Assembly: GCF_023147585.1 (NCBI RefSeq)
Contig: NZ_JAHXOZ010000001.1
Location: 62,001 to 126,000 of the forward strand
DNA: 64,000 nucleotides
From: Micrococcus sp. EYE_212
Lineage (GTDB): Bacteria; Actinomycetota; Actinomycetes; Actinomycetales; Micrococcaceae
Direction of reading: 5' to 3'
The notes below the pieces were generated by a model, which saw nothing but the letters and a program-made list of their open reading frames with translations, was not told where the DNA came from and searched no databases. Positions within the stretch are counted from its first letter, which is position 1; each line of letters begins with the position of its first letter. Both the position numbers and the translations under genes were made by a program. This document shows positions 16,929 through 26,090 of the stretch, piece by piece.

Positions 16929-17981
16929 ATGACCGTCACCCTGAAGCAGCTGGACCGCCCCGCGGCGAGCCGCATCGTCGCCGTCGGCGCCTGCCGTCCC
17001 GCGAACCTCGTGCCGAACGAGGACCTCGTGGGGCCCATCAACTCCTCCGACGAGTGGATCCGGCAGCGCACGGGCATCGTCACGCGCCAGCGCGCGACCG
17101 CGGACCAGACCGTGGTCTCGATGTCCGTCGACGCGGCCCGGGAGGCCCTCGCCTCCGCCGGACTGGAGGGCTCGGACCTCGACGCCGTCATCGTCTCCAC
17201 GGTGACCTTCCCCCACGCCACCCCCTCGGCCGCAGCCCTGGTGGCCCACGAGATCGGCGCGACCCCCGCCCCCGCCTACGACGTCTCCGCCGCGTGCGCG
17301 GGCTACTGCTACGGGGTGGCCCAGGCCGACGCGCTGGTGCGGGCCGGCACCGCGAAGCACGTGCTCGTGGTGGGCGTGGAGCGCCTCTCCGACGTCATCG
17401 ACCCCACGGACCGCTCCATCTCCTTCCTGCTGGGCGACGGCGCGGGCGCGGTGATCGTCTCCGCCTCGGACGAGCCCGGCATCTCCCCCTCGGTGTGGGG
17501 CTCGGACGGCGAGCGCTGGGAGACCATCTCCATGACCCGCTCACAGCTGGACGTGCGCGACGCCGTCGAGCACGCCCGCACCACCGGCGACGCCTCCGCG
17601 ATCACCGGCGCCGAGGAGATGCTCTGGCCGACCCTGCGCCAGGACGGGCCCTCCGTGTTCCGCTGGGCCGTGTGGTCCATGGCGAAGGTGGCCCGCGAGG
17701 CGCTGGACCGCGCCGGCGTCGAGCCGGGCGACCTGGCCGCCTTCATCCCGCACCAGGCCAACATGCGCATCATCGACGAGTTCGCCAAGCAACTGGCGCT
17801 GCCGGAGTCCGTGGTGGTGGCCCGGGACATCGCCGACGCGGGCAACACCTCCGCCGCCTCCATCCCGCTGGCCATGCACCGCCTGCTCGCCGAGCACCCC
17901 GAGCTCTCGGGCGGCCTCGCCCTCCAGATCGGCTTCGGCGCCGGCCTCGTCTACGGAGCCCAGGTGGTGCGCCTCCCCTGA
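16929..17981 (+). CDS. fabH: Beta-ketoacyl-ACP synthase III
   Basis: FabH condenses a primer acyl-CoA with malonyl-ACP and so sets the fatty-acid primer; in organisms rich in branched lipids it prefers branched-chain acyl-CoAs. The active-site Cys123 lies in DVSAACAGYCYG, the His in FIPHQANMRIIDE, and the Asn in DAGNTSAASIP. The 350-residue length is slightly above the E. coli enzyme because of an N-terminal extension and an insert near residue 200. It follows fabD by 52 bases with AGAGAAGAG before the ATG. Primer specificity cannot be read from the sequence. Confidence 0.96.
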   Translation: MTVTLKQLDRPAASRIVAVGACRPANLVPNEDLVGPINSSDEWIRQRTGIVTRQRATADQTVVSMSVDAAREALASAGLEGSDLDAVIVSTVTFPHATPSAAALVAHEIGATPAPAYDVSAACAGYCYGVAQADALVRAGTAKHVLVVGVERLSDVIDPTDRSISFLLGDGAGAVIVSASDEPGISPSVWGSDGERWETISMTRSQLDVRDAVEHARTTGDASAITGAEEMLWPTLRQDGPSVFRWAVWSMAKVAREALDRAGVEPGDLAAFIPHQANMRIIDEFAKQLALPESVVVARDIADAGNTSAASIPLAMHRLLAEHPELSGGLALQIGFGAGLVYGAQVVRLP

Positions 17982-18042
17982 GGCGTGCGCATCTGATTCA
18001 CTGACCCAGTACACCGAAACACCTACCTGAAGGAGACGCCCC

Positions 18043-18288
18043 ATGGCTTCCAAGGAAGAGATCCTCGCCGGCCTCGCCGAGATCGTGAACGAGGAGACCG
18101 GCCTCGACACGGCCGACGTGCAGCCGGAGAAGTCGTTCACCGACGACCTCGACATCGACTCGATCTCCATGATGACCATCGTGGTCAACGCCGAGGACAG
18201 GTTCGGGGTGAAGATCCCGGACGAGGAGGTCAAGAACCTCAAGACCGTCCAGGACGCCGTGGACTTCATCGACGGCGCCCAGGCCTGA
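18043..18288 (+). CDS. acpP: Acyl carrier protein
   Basis: An 81-residue acidic carrier protein. The phosphopantetheine attachment site is Ser40 in DLDIDSISMMTIV, where Ile replaces the more common Leu after the Ser. Helix III carries FGVKIPDEEVKNLKTVQDAVDFI. It carries the growing acyl chain between FabD, FabH, FabF and the reductases. AAGGAG precedes the ATG. Placed between fabH and fabF, and followed by a strong hairpin that may raise its mRNA level relative to fabF. Confidence 0.97.
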   Translation: MASKEEILAGLAEIVNEETGLDTADVQPEKSFTDDLDIDSISMMTIVVNAEDRFGVKIPDEEVKNLKTVQDAVDFIDGAQA

Positions 18289-18343
18289 TCCTGGCCCACC
18301 CCGTGCGGAGGGCCTCCCGGCTCGCCGTGCCTCGCAGGACCGT

Positions 18344-18374
18344 GCCGGAGGCGCCTGATCCGGGCGCCTCCGGC
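18344..18374 (+). terminator. Intercistronic hairpin between acpP and fabF
   Basis: A perfect 11-bp stem, GCCGGAGGCGC/GCGCCTCCGGC, with a nine-base loop lies within the fab operon. It may be a partial terminator or RNA stabiliser that favours acpP over fabF. Confidence 0.6.
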
Positions 18375-18431
18375 CCCCGCTCGCCCGGGGCACCCGCACC
18401 CCGGCCCCCGAGAGACGAAGGCAGCAGACCC

Positions 18432-19676
18432 ATGACCCGCACCGCAGTGATCACCGGCCTCGGCGCCACCACCCCCATCGGCGGCGACGTGCCCACGTTC
18501 TGGGCCAACGCGCTGAAGGGCGTCTCGGGCGCCGCCACCATGGAGCACGACTGGGTGGAGCAGTACGACCTGCCCGTCACCTTCGCCGCGGAGCTCGCGG
18601 TGCCCACCGCCGAGGTGCTCAGCCGGGTCGAGGCCAAGCGCCAGGACCCCGGCACGCAGATGGCCACCGTGGCCGCCCGCGAGGCCTGGAAGGACGCCGG
18701 GCTCGAGGGCGCCGAGATCGACCACGACCGCCTGGCCGTCGCCTTCGGCACGGGCATCGGCGGCGTGTGGACCCTCCTCGACGGCTGGGACACCCTGCGC
18801 GAGCGCGGGCCGCGCCGTGTGCTGCCCATGACCGTCCCCATGCTCATGCCCAACGGCGCGGCCGGGGCCCTCTCCCTCGAGTTCGGCGCCCGCGCCGGGG
18901 CCCGCACCGTGGTCTCCGCCTGCGCCGCGGGCACCGAGGCCCTCGAGACCGCACTGCTGCTCATCCGCTCCGGCCAGGCCGACGTCGTGCTGTGCGGGGC
19001 CGCCGAGGCCGCCGTGCACCCGCTGCCGATGGCCGCGTTCGCCGCGATGCAGGCGCTGTCCAAGCGCAACGACGACCCGCAGGCCGCCTCCCGCCCCTAC
19101 GACGTGGACCGCGACGGCTTCGTCCTCGGCGAGGGTGCCGGCGTCATGGTGGTGGAGTCCGAGGAGCACGCGAAGGCCCGCGGCGCCCGCGTGTACGCCG
19201 AGCTGATCGGCGCCGCCGTCTCCTCCGACGCGCATCACATCACCGCCCCGGAGCCCGAGGGCCTCGGCGCCACCCGGGCCCTGCGCTCCGCCCTCCGCGG
19301 TGCCGGCGTGGACCCCTCCCAGGTGAGCCACGTGAACGCGCACGCCACCTCGACCCCCAAGGGAGACGCCCCCGAGTACCTCGCGCTGAAGGCAGTCCTC
19401 GGAGACCACCTCGACGACGTCCTGGTCTCGGCCACGAAGTCCCAGACCGGCCACCTGCTGGGGGCGTCCGGCGCGATCGAGTCGATCCTCACCGTGCTCG
19501 CCGTACACCACGGCACCGCTCCCGTGACCATCAACCTGGAGCACCAGGACCCCGAGATCCCGCTCAACGTCGTGACCGGCGAGCCGGGCCGCCTGCCCGC
19601 GGGGGACCGCGTGGCGGTGAACAACTCCTTCGGCTTCGGCGGCCACAACGCCGTGGCCGTGTTCCGCGCGGTCTGA
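18432..19676 (+). CDS. fabF: Beta-ketoacyl-ACP synthase II
   Basis: FabF carries out the elongating condensations of fatty-acid synthesis. The thiolase-fold triad is visible: Cys164 in VVSACAAGTEA, His near 305 in VNAHATSTPKGD, and His near 340 in KSQTGHLLGASG. The terminal NNSFGFGGHNAV is diagnostic. 414 residues. The ATG at 18432 is chosen over upstream codons because the protein then begins MTRTAVITGLGATTPIG, the family start. Last gene of the cluster; the terminator at 19688-19722 follows. A fabG or fabI is not in the window. Confidence 0.96.
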   Translation: MTRTAVITGLGATTPIGGDVPTFWANALKGVSGAATMEHDWVEQYDLPVTFAAELAVPTAEVLSRVEAKRQDPGTQMATVAAREAWKDAGLEGAEIDHDRLAVAFGTGIGGVWTLLDGWDTLRERGPRRVLPMTVPMLMPNGAAGALSLEFGARAGARTVVSACAAGTEALETALLLIRSGQADVVLCGAAEAAVHPLPMAAFAAMQALSKRNDDPQAASRPYDVDRDGFVLGEGAGVMVVESEEHAKARGARVYAELIGAAVSSDAHHITAPEPEGLGATRALRSALRGAGVDPSQVSHVNAHATSTPKGDAPEYLALKAVLGDHLDDVLVSATKSQTGHLLGASGAIESILTVLAVHHGTAPVTINLEHQDPEIPLNVVTGEPGRLPAGDRVAVNNSFGFGGHNAVAVFRAV

Positions 19677-19687
19677 CCCGCACGCCC

Positions 19688-19722
19688 GACGGCGCCCGTC
19701 CCCACGAGGGACGGGCGCCGTC
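19688..19722. terminator. Bidirectional terminator after fabF
   Basis: A perfect 15-bp stem (GACGGCGCCCGTCCC and complement) with a five-base loop lies between convergent fabF and the DUF3145 gene. Confidence 0.85.
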
Positions 19723-19755
19723 GTCGTGAGGGGGTGCGGGCGAGGGGGGGCGGTG

Positions 19756-20259
19756 TCAGCCCGCGCGGTGCAGCCAGCGCACCGGCGCACCGGCGGCGGC
19801 GAGGCGGAAGGGCTCCAGCTCCTCGTCCCAGGCCTCGCCCAGGGCGAGTGAGAGCTCGTGGAACACGACCGTGGGGTCGCCCGCGCCCTGCTCATAGGCG
19901 AAGCGGATCCGGTCCTCGGAGACCATGATGTTGCCCGAGACGTCGGTGGCCGCGTGGAAGATGCCCAGGTCCGGGGTGTGGGACCACCGGGACCCGTCCG
20001 CGCCGGCGGAGGGCTCCTCGGTGATCTCGAAGCGCAGGTGCGGCCAGCCACGCAGCGCCGAGGCCAGCGACGCTCCGGTGCCCTGCGGGGCCCGCCAGTG
20101 CAGCTCCGTGCGGTGCTGCTCGGGCGCGGCCGGCTGCGCCTGCCACTCGACCTCGGTGTGGCCGCCGAGCACGGAGCTCAGGGCCCACTCGACGTGGGGG
20201 CACAGCGCGGTGGGTGCGGAGAGGATGTGGACCACGCCGCGGGTGGTGATGGTGTCCAT
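19756..20259 (-). CDS. DUF3145 domain-containing protein
   Basis: A 167-residue protein of the actinobacterial DUF3145 family, beginning MDTITTRGVVHILSAPTALCPHVEWAL and containing the conserved WRAPQGTGASLASALRGW and RWSHTPDLGIF segments. The function is unknown. It has no signal peptide or membrane segment. The gene commonly lies beside fabF in Micrococcaceae and relatives, here convergent with it. GGAGGAA precedes the ATG and a well-spaced promoter is visible at 20331-20359, so it is transcribed alone. Confidence 0.88.
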   Translation of the reverse strand: MDTITTRGVVHILSAPTALCPHVEWALSSVLGGHTEVEWQAQPAAPEQHRTELHWRAPQGTGASLASALRGWPHLRFEITEEPSAGADGSRWSHTPDLGIFHAATDVSGNIMVSEDRIRFAYEQGAGDPTVVFHELSLALGEAWDEELEPFRLAAAGAPVRWLHRAG

Positions 20260-20330
20260 GGGTTCCTCCGGGAGCGATGCGGTGCGTCTTCCCCTACGAC
20301 CACGCCGCGGACGACGGAACTCCTGTGGCC

Positions 20331-20359
20331 ATTGTGCCGGAGGGCCCGGGGGCGGGCAA
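20331..20359 (-). promoter_or_regulatory. Promoter of the DUF3145 gene
   Basis: On the minus strand TTGCCC (20354-20359) is separated by exactly 17 bases from CACAAT (20331-20336), one of the best sigma-70-like matches in the window. The transcript would have a leader of about 65 bases. Confidence 0.55.
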
Positions 20360-20386
20360 TGGTCCCGGCTTGAGGGCGTGTCGCGC

Positions 20387-21379
20387 TCAGGCGCGGGGGT
20401 GCGCCTGGCGGTAGCCCTCCCGCAGGCGGTCGATGGACACGTGGGTGTACACCTGCGTGGTCCGCAGGGACGAGTGGCCGAGCAGCTCCTGGACGGTGCG
20501 GAGGTCGGCACCGCCGTCGAGCAGGTGGGTGGCGGCGGTGTGGCGCAGGGTGTGCGGGCCGCGGGCCGCCGTGTCGCCGAGCGCCTCGAGCCCGCGGTCG
20601 ACGACGGCCCGCACCTGCCGCACGCCGAGCCGCCCGCCGCGCGCGCCGAGGAAGAGGGCGGGGCCGGACTCCCCCGTGAGCAGGGCGGGGCGTCCGGCGG
20701 AGGACCAGAGGTGGACCGCCCGCGCGGCGGGACCGCCGAACGGGACGGTGCGCTGCCGGTCGCCCTTGCCGGTGAGGGTGGCCACGCGGCGCTCCAGGTC
20801 CACGTAGTCCCGGTCGAGGGCCACGACCTCGGCGACGCGGGCTCCCGTCGCGTAGAGGAGCTCGAGCACGGCCGCATCGCGCAGGGCGACAGCGCGGGCG
20901 ACGGCGTCGTCGCCCTCCTCCGCTTCGGCGACGCGAGCCTCGGCCCAGTCCAGCAGGCGGCGTGTCTGCAGGTCCTGCAGCACGTGCGGCAGGGAGGAGT
21001 CCGGCCGGGGAGAGCGCAGGCGCAGCGCCGGATCGTCGTGGCGCAGGCCCTCGCGGCGCAGCCACGCCATGAACGTGCGCACGGCGGCCACGCGGCGGGC
21101 CAGCGTCGTGCGGGCCAGGCCGGCGTGGGCCATGGCGGCGAGCCAGCCGCGCAGGTCCTCCACGTCCACCTCCGCGAAGACATCCTGACCGGGGCCCACG
21201 TGCGCGGCCAGGTGGCGCAGGTCCGCACGGTAGGCGGACACGGTCCGGGGGCTGCGATTGCGCTCGTGGGTCAGGTGCTCCGCGTACGCCTCAAGCCACG
21301 CCGCGTCCCGGGGCGAGGGCGCGGGCACGGCCGCGGACGGCTCGGCCGCCGGGCCTGTGGCGCGAGGACGGGTGCTCAT
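20387..21379 (-). CDS. xerC: Tyrosine recombinase XerC
   Basis: XerC with XerD resolves chromosome dimers at dif. The 330-residue protein has an N-terminal SAM-like DNA-binding domain (about 25-115) and a C-terminal catalytic domain: Arg in [13 protein letters not shown], Lys in [31 protein letters not shown], and the Tyr nucleophile in TTQVYTHV. The position at the end of the yraN-comM-dprA set is that of xerC in mycobacteria. Its ATG overlaps the dprA stop as ATGA. A role as a general integrase is unlikely given the conserved context. Confidence 0.92.
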   Translation of the reverse strand: MSTRPRATGPAAEPSAAVPAPSPRDAAWLEAYAEHLTHERNRSPRTVSAYRADLRHLAAHVGPGQDVFAEVDVEDLRGWLAAMAHAGLARTTLARRVAAVRTFMAWLRREGLRHDDPALRLRSPRPDSSLPHVLQDLQTRRLLDWAEARVAEAEEGDDAVARAVALRDAAVLELLYATGARVAEVVALDRDYVDLERRVATLTGKGDRQRTVPFGGPAARAVHLWSSAGRPALLTGESGPALFLGARGGRLGVRQVRAVVDRGLEALGDTAARGPHTLRHTAATHLLDGGADLRTVQELLGHSSLRTTQVYTHVSIDRLREGYRQAHPRA

Positions 21380-22731
21380 CCCTCCACTGTGCCACCCCCG
21401 CCCGGTGCGCGCCGCCAGCGGTCCTCCACGCGCTCGGCCAGCCCGGCCCGCTGCAGGCGGGAGAGGACGGCGAGCACGGTGGGCAGGGCCAGGCCCGCGG
21501 TGACGGTGAGGCGGTCCACGGGCACGGCGCTGCGCAGCGGGAGGGCGTCGACGACGAGCAGCTCCTCCACGGTGAGGGCGTCCGTGGGCCGCTCGGCGTG
21601 CCGCTGCCGGCGCTCCCCCCTCGTCCCCGGCGCCGACGTGGGCGCCACGGATGGTTCGGGCGCCCGGGACGTGCCCGTGTCCGCGGCCGTCCCGCCAGAG
21701 GCGCCCCTCCCAGCGGGCCGGCGTACGCCGTCCAGCAGGGCGAGGGCGTCGTCCTCGTCCATCACGAGCCGCGCCGGGGTCTCCTTCAGCAGGCGATGGC
21801 AGCCGGCGGAGCTGGGCGAGGTGACGGGCCCCGGGACGACGCCGAGCTCCCGGCCGAGGCCCATCGCGTGGCCGGCGGTGTTCTGCGCCCCGGAGCGCCA
21901 GCGCGCCTCGACCACGAGCACGGCGCCGGAGAGCGCGGCGATCAGCCGGTTGCGCTGGAGGAAGCGGTGGCGCGTCGGACTCGCTCCGGGCGGCATCTCC
22001 GAGAGGAGCAGCCCGGCCTCCATGACGTCTCGGAGCAGCTCCTCGTGGCCTGCCGGATAGAAGCGGTCGAGGCCGCCGGCCAGCACGGCCATGGTCGGGG
22101 CGGACGCCTCCGCTCCCCCGGCCCCGCCCCGCTCCTGGGCCGCGTCGAGGGCTGCGCGGTGCGCGGCGCCGTCGATCCCGTATGCCCCGCCCGAGACGAC
22201 GCACAGGCCGGCTCGGACAGCGTGGCCCACGAACTGGCGCGTCACCGCGCGGCCGTACGCGGTGGCCTCGCGGCTGCCCACCACGGCGAGGGTGCGGCCG
22301 GCAGCGGGCAGCGCGCCCGTCCCGCGGAACCACAACCCCAGCGGGGCGCTCTCGCCGAGGTCCTCCAGTGCGGCCGGCCAGGCGTCGTCCTCCGGGATGA
22401 GCAGGCCGCCGCCCAGACGGTGCAGGGCGACGAGGTCGCGCTCGGGGTCCAGATGGGCGGCGCGGGGCGCCCATCGCTGCAGCCCGGCGGACCACCGGCG
22501 CGCCAGGCCGTCCGGCGCGCCGGTGTGCTCCGCCAGGAGGTCCCGCTCGGCGGGGTGCAGCGCCGCGCGGCCGGTGAGGAGCGCGAGGGCCCGCTCGGGG
22601 CCGAACGCTGCCACGGCGTGCGCCGGAAGCTCGTCCCCGGGCTCCACGAGCCGGGTGAGCGCGGCGCGGGCCACGCGGGCGCCGTCGGGGCGGGCGGAGG
22701 CGGAGGTGGGGGTGGGGTGGGAGGGATTCAC
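21376..22731 (-). CDS. dprA: DNA-processing protein DprA (Smf)
   Basis: DprA binds incoming single-stranded DNA and loads RecA during transformation. The central Rossmann-like DprA domain (about residues 100-310) shows [73 protein letters not shown] and [20 protein letters not shown]-terminal winged-helix-like region follows an Ala/Gly-rich linker. 451 residues. The GTG start overlaps the comM stop as GTGA. Members of this genus are naturally transformable, so a role in DNA uptake is plausible. Confidence 0.94.
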   Translation of the reverse strand: MNPSHPTPTSASARPDGARVARAALTRLVEPGDELPAHAVAAFGPERALALLTGRAALHPAERDLLAEHTGAPDGLARRWSAGLQRWAPRAAHLDPERDLVALHRLGGGLLIPEDDAWPAALEDLGESAPLGLWFRGTGALPAAGRTLAVVGSREATAYGRAVTRQFVGHAVRAGLCVVSGGAYGIDGAAHRAALDAAQERGGAGGAEASAPTMAVLAGGLDRFYPAGHEELLRDVMEAGLLLSEMPPGASPTRHRFLQRNRLIAALSGAVLVVEARWRSGAQNTAGHAMGLGRELGVVPGPVTSPSSAGCHRLLKETPARLVMDEDDALALLDGVRRPAGRGASGGTAADTGTSRAPEPSVAPTSAPGTRGERRQRHAERPTDALTVEELLVVDALPLRSAVPVDRLTVTAGLALPTVLAVLSRLQRAGLAERVEDRWRRAPGGGGTVEG

Positions 22732-24344
22732 GGCTGTTCCTCGTCTCGGCTGCGCAGGTTCAGGGCCACGTCCGTGTCCTCCGGGGCGGGCCGCTCGCGG
22801 CCGCGCAGGTCCGCGAGGGTCCACGCGAGGCGAAGCACCCGGGCGTGGCCGCGAGCGCTGAGCTCGCCCCGGTCCACGGCCGCGTCGGCCGGCTCCCGGG
22901 CGGCGGCGGGCACCGCGAACGGTCCGTGTCGCAGCACGGGCGCGGGCACGCGGGCGTTGCGGCGCACGTGGGAGGCCACGAGGCCGCGCGCGCCGGCCTC
23001 CCTCCAGCGGGCGTCCTGGCGCTCCACGGCGGCGTGCACCCTGGCGGCCACGGTGGCGGAGTCCTCCGCGGCAGGGGCTCCGGTGAGCTGGTGCGCGCTC
23101 ACGGGGCGGACCGTCACCTGCAGGTCCACGCGGTCCAGCAGCGGACCGGAGAGCCGGTCGGCGTAGCGCCGGCGCTGGAGCACGGAGCACCGGCAGCGGC
23201 TGCCGTTGCCGCCGCCGAAGCCGCAGGGGCACGGGTTCGCGGCGAGGACGAGCTGGAAGCGGGCGGGGTAGGCGACCGTGCCGCGGGAGCGGTGGATCAC
23301 CACCTCCCCCGACTCGAGGGGCTGGCGCAGGGACTCGAGCGTCCGGCGGTCGAACTCGGGGGCCTCGTCGAGGAAGAGCACGCCGCCGTGGGCCAGGGAC
23401 ACGGCGCCGGGCCGGGCCAGCCCGGCGCCGCCTCCCACGAGGGAGGCGGCCGAGGCCGAGTGGTGCGGGGCCTCGAACGGCGGGCGGCGGTCGAGACCGC
23501 CCGCGTGGGCGCCGATGGCGCGCAGGGAGCGCAGGGCCGCGGTCTCGAGCGCCGTGCGGTCGTCCATGGGCGGGAGGATGCCGGGCAGCCGCTCGGCGAG
23601 CATCGTCTTGCCCGCGCCGGGCGGGCCCATGAGGAGCAGGTGGTGTCCACCCGCGGCGGCCACCTCGAGGGCGAACCGCGCCTCGCCCTGACCGGCCACC
23701 TCCGCGAGGTCGGGCGCCGGAGTGCACCCGGGCCCGCGGACCTCCGGGGAGGTGGAGCCCTCCTCTCCGCCGGATCCGGCGCGGCCGGCGCCGAGCACGT
23801 GCCCGTCCGGCTCGGGCGGGGCAGTCCCCTCGGGCGAGCCGCCGAAGGCTCGGATCACGTGGTGCAGGTGGGCGTAGCCCCGGACGCGGGCACCGGGGAC
23901 GAGCTCGGCGTCGGCGACCGCCTCCTGCGCCACCACGATGTCCCGATGGCCGGCGTCCACCGCGGCGAGCACCATGGCCACGGTCTCCGGGGCCCGGTGC
24001 AGCGTTCCGTCCAAGCCGAGCTCCGCCAGGAACACGGGCCCGTCCACACCGCGCACCCGCCCGTCCGCGGCGTAGGCGGCGAGCACGATGGCGAGGTCGT
24101 GGCACGCGCCGCGCTTCTGCACGCCGGCCGGGAGCAGGTTCACGGTCAGGTGCCGGCGGGTCAGCGGCAGGCCGGCGTTGCGGGCGGCGGAGCGGATGCG
24201 GTCACGGCTCTCCTGCAGGGCCTGGTCCGGCAGTCCCAGCAGGGTGAAGCCGGGAAGGGACTGGGCGATGTCGGCCTCCACGTCCACCACGTCGCCGCGC
24301 AGCCCGGCCAGGGAGATCGACCGCGTGCGACCGATACGGCTCAC
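22728..24344 (-). CDS. comM: ComM/YifB-type Mg-chelatase-like AAA+ ATPase
   Basis: 538 residues. An N-terminal lon-like fold ([25 protein letters not shown]) precedes an AAA+ domain with Walker [16 protein letters not shown] and Walker [10 protein letters not shown], then the zinc-like cluster [10 protein letters not shown] with C-x-C and the Mg-chelatase C-terminal region. ComM homologues are hexameric helicases that drive branch migration during transformation. A low-complexity linker at about 175-220 is longer than usual. GTG start overlapping the yraN stop; part of a tightly overlapping yraN-comM-dprA-xerC unit. Confidence 0.93.
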   Translation of the reverse strand: MSRIGRTRSISLAGLRGDVVDVEADIAQSLPGFTLLGLPDQALQESRDRIRSAARNAGLPLTRRHLTVNLLPAGVQKRGACHDLAIVLAAYAADGRVRGVDGPVFLAELGLDGTLHRAPETVAMVLAAVDAGHRDIVVAQEAVADAELVPGARVRGYAHLHHVIRAFGGSPEGTAPPEPDGHVLGAGRAGSGGEEGSTSPEVRGPGCTPAPDLAEVAGQGEARFALEVAAAGGHHLLLMGPPGAGKTMLAERLPGILPPMDDRTALETAALRSLRAIGAHAGGLDRRPPFEAPHHSASAASLVGGGAGLARPGAVSLAHGGVLFLDEAPEFDRRTLESLRQPLESGEVVIHRSRGTVAYPARFQLVLAANPCPCGFGGGNGSRCRCSVLQRRRYADRLSGPLLDRVDLQVTVRPVSAHQLTGAPAAEDSATVAARVHAAVERQDARWREAGARGLVASHVRRNARVPAPVLRHGPFAVPAAAREPADAAVDRGELSARGHARVLRLAWTLADLRGRERPAPEDTDVALNLRSRDEEQP

Positions 24345-24760
24345 GGCCGCACGTCCGTGACGAGGTCGAAGCGGACGCCCCCGGTGCGGGGCACGAGGAC
24401 GGCGACGGCATCCACGCGCCACGGGGCCGGATGCCGCCCCTCGCTGTGGGTCCGCACCCACTCGGCCATGAGGCGGTGCAGGCGCAGCAGCTTGCGCCGG
24501 GTGATGGCCTCGAGGGGATCGCCGAAAGCCAGCCCCGAGCGGGTCTTCACCTCCACGCCCACCCACCAGCCGGCGTGGTGGGCCACGATGTCCAGCTCGC
24601 CCGCCTCGCCGCGCCAGTTCCGCTCGGCGATGACATAGCCGCGCTCCGTGAGCCAGCGCGCGGCCGCGTCCTCCCCGAAGCGGCCCAGCGCCGTGTGCGC
24701 GCTGCTGCCCCGCCCCTGCGCGCCGCCGCCCGGCGGCGCCGTCTCCCCGGTCCTCGTCAT
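24341..24760 (-). CDS. YraN/UPF0102 family nuclease-like protein
   Basis: A 139-residue endonuclease-fold protein. The family motif runs GEDAAARWLTERGYVIAERNWR and GELDIVAHHAGWWVGVEVKTR, which contains the E-x-K type active site. The function is not established, but its fixed location next to comM and dprA suggests DNA metabolism. The ATG at 24760 has GGAGG eight bases upstream and is preferred over a GTG at 24778. Its stop overlaps the comM GTG. Confidence 0.9.
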   Translation of the reverse strand: MTRTGETAPPGGGAQGRGSSAHTALGRFGEDAAARWLTERGYVIAERNWRGEAGELDIVAHHAGWWVGVEVKTRSGLAFGDPLEAITRRKLLRLHRLMAEWVRTHSEGRHPAPWRVDAVAVLVPRTGGVRFDLVTDVRP

Positions 24761-24855
24761 GGTGACCACCTCCGCCACCAGGGTGCGGGAGGCGGAGGGG
24801 CCCGTGCCGGGCCGCGGGCTTGCTGTGAGGGAGGGGACGCCTGTGCAGGAGCGGT

Positions 24856-24872
24856 GGGCCCGCGCCGGGCCC
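24856..24872 (-). terminator. Small hairpin after the DUF2469 gene
   Basis: GGGCCCG pairs with CGGGCCC around a three-base loop, just after the DUF2469 stop. It may partly end transcription before the yraN operon. Confidence 0.4.
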
Positions 24873-24878
24873 CGCGAC

Positions 24879-25202
24879 TCAGCCCGGCAGCCGGCCGTCC
24901 TGCGGGACCTGGAGGTCCGCGGCGGGCAGCTCCTCGATGTTCACGTCCTTGAAGGTGAGCACCCGCACACGCTTGATGAACCGCGCGCTGCGGTACACGT
25001 CCCAGACCCAGGCGTCCTCGAGGACCAGCTCGAAGAACACGTCGCCGTCGGCCTGGTGCGGCGTGAGGGTGACGCCGTTGGCGAGGTAGAAGCGGCGCTC
25101 CGTCTCCACCACGTAGCGGAAGAGGCCCACGACGTCCCGGTACTCGCGGTAGAGCGTAAGCTCCGCCTCGGCCTCGAAGTCCTCCACATCGTCCGCGCTC
25201 AT
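24879..25202 (-). CDS. DUF2469 domain-containing protein
   Basis: A 107-residue acidic protein starting MSADDVEDFEAEAELTLYRE, the hallmark of the DUF2469 family that follows rnhB in most actinobacteria. Conserved stretches include REYRDVVGLFRYVVETERRF and VRVLTFKDVNIEELP. The function is unknown; it is soluble, with no signal peptide. AGGAGG stands before the ATG. Co-oriented with rnhB 129 bases upstream. Confidence 0.9.
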   Translation of the reverse strand: MSADDVEDFEAEAELTLYREYRDVVGLFRYVVETERRFYLANGVTLTPHQADGDVFFELVLEDAWVWDVYRSARFIKRVRVLTFKDVNIEELPAADLQVPQDGRLPG

Positions 25203-25331
25203 GGCAGGACCTCCTCAATGCTCGGCAGGGCATCCGGGCGGCCGGGCGGGCCGGACGGATGCAGACCCGTCCATCCTGCCTCGCGCCGGGACTCGCGTCG
25301 AACGCGGCGAGCCCGGTCGACGCCCGCGGGC

Positions 25332-26090
25332 TCAGTCGAACAGCGTGGGGGCGGGGTCGCCGTCGGGCAGGCCGAGGTTCCACGAGCGCCGGTGGTGCGT
25401 GGTGGCGCCGAGCCGCTGCAGCGCGGCGCGGTGGGCGGCCGCGCCGTAGCCCTTGTTGCCCGACCAGCCGTAGGCGGGGTGCTCGGCGTGGAGCATGATC
25501 ATGGTGTCGTCGCGGCCGACCTTGGCCGCGATCGAGGCCGCCGCCACGGTGGCGGACTGGTCCTCCGCGCGGACCACCATGCGGGGCACGGGCGGCACCG
25601 GGGCGGGTGCGTCGGCGGGGGCACCGCGCGTGAGCCAGTCGTCCCGGCCGTCCAGGATCAGGGCGACCGGCTCGGCGTCGAGCGCGGAGCACAGCCCGGC
25701 CCACGCCCGGTGCCCGGCGAGGCTGAGGGCCGCGCTGAGCCCCAGGGCGTCGATCTCGGCGGGGCTCGCCTCGCCGAGGCTCACGCCCGCGGCCCACGCG
25801 GTGATCTCGGGGACGAGCGCGCGGCGCCGCCGATCGCTCAGTGCCTTGGAGTCCCGCACCGCGGGGATCGTCCCGGAGGCCGGGGCCCACGCGGCGCACG
25901 CCCCGACGACGACGGGCCCGGCCAGCGCGCCCCGGCCCACCTCGTCCATGCCGGCCACGAGCCAGGGGCCTGCGGGGGCGGAGGTGGACCCGTCCCCGGC
26001 GACCTCGGCCGCCAGCGCGACCTCGAGGTGCAGCCCGGCGCGCACCGCCGTGCGCGGCGAGCTCCCCGCACGCTGTGCGGCGGGGCTCAT
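25332..26090 (-). CDS. rnhB: Ribonuclease HII
   Basis: RNase HII removes single ribonucleotides and RNA from DNA duplexes. The active-site signature GMDEVGRGALAGPVVVGA (about residues 40-57) holds the Asp-Glu pair, with DSKALSDRRR following; a third Asp lies in LILDGRDDW and SIAAKVGRDDTM provides the fourth acid. 252 residues. The N-terminal 35 residues are a polar extension. The ATG overlaps the stop of the downstream signal peptidase as ATGA. Confidence 0.93.
   Translation of the reverse strand: MSPAAQRAGSSPRTAVRAGLHLEVALAAEVAGDGSTSAPAGPWLVAGMDEVGRGALAGPVVVGACAAWAPASGTIPAVRDSKALSDRRRRALVPEITAWAAGVSLGEASPAEIDALGLSAALSLAGHRAWAGLCSALDAEPVALILDGRDDWLTRGAPADAPAPVPPVPRMVVRAEDQSATVAAASIAAKVGRDDTMIMLHAEHPAYGWSGNKGYGAAAHRAALQRLGATTHHRRSWNLGLPDGDPAPTLFD

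Noticed and set aside
20387-21379. Phage or integron integrase
   Set aside because: It is a tyrosine recombinase, but the dprA-linked location, normal base composition and lack of att sites or cargo fit housekeeping XerC.
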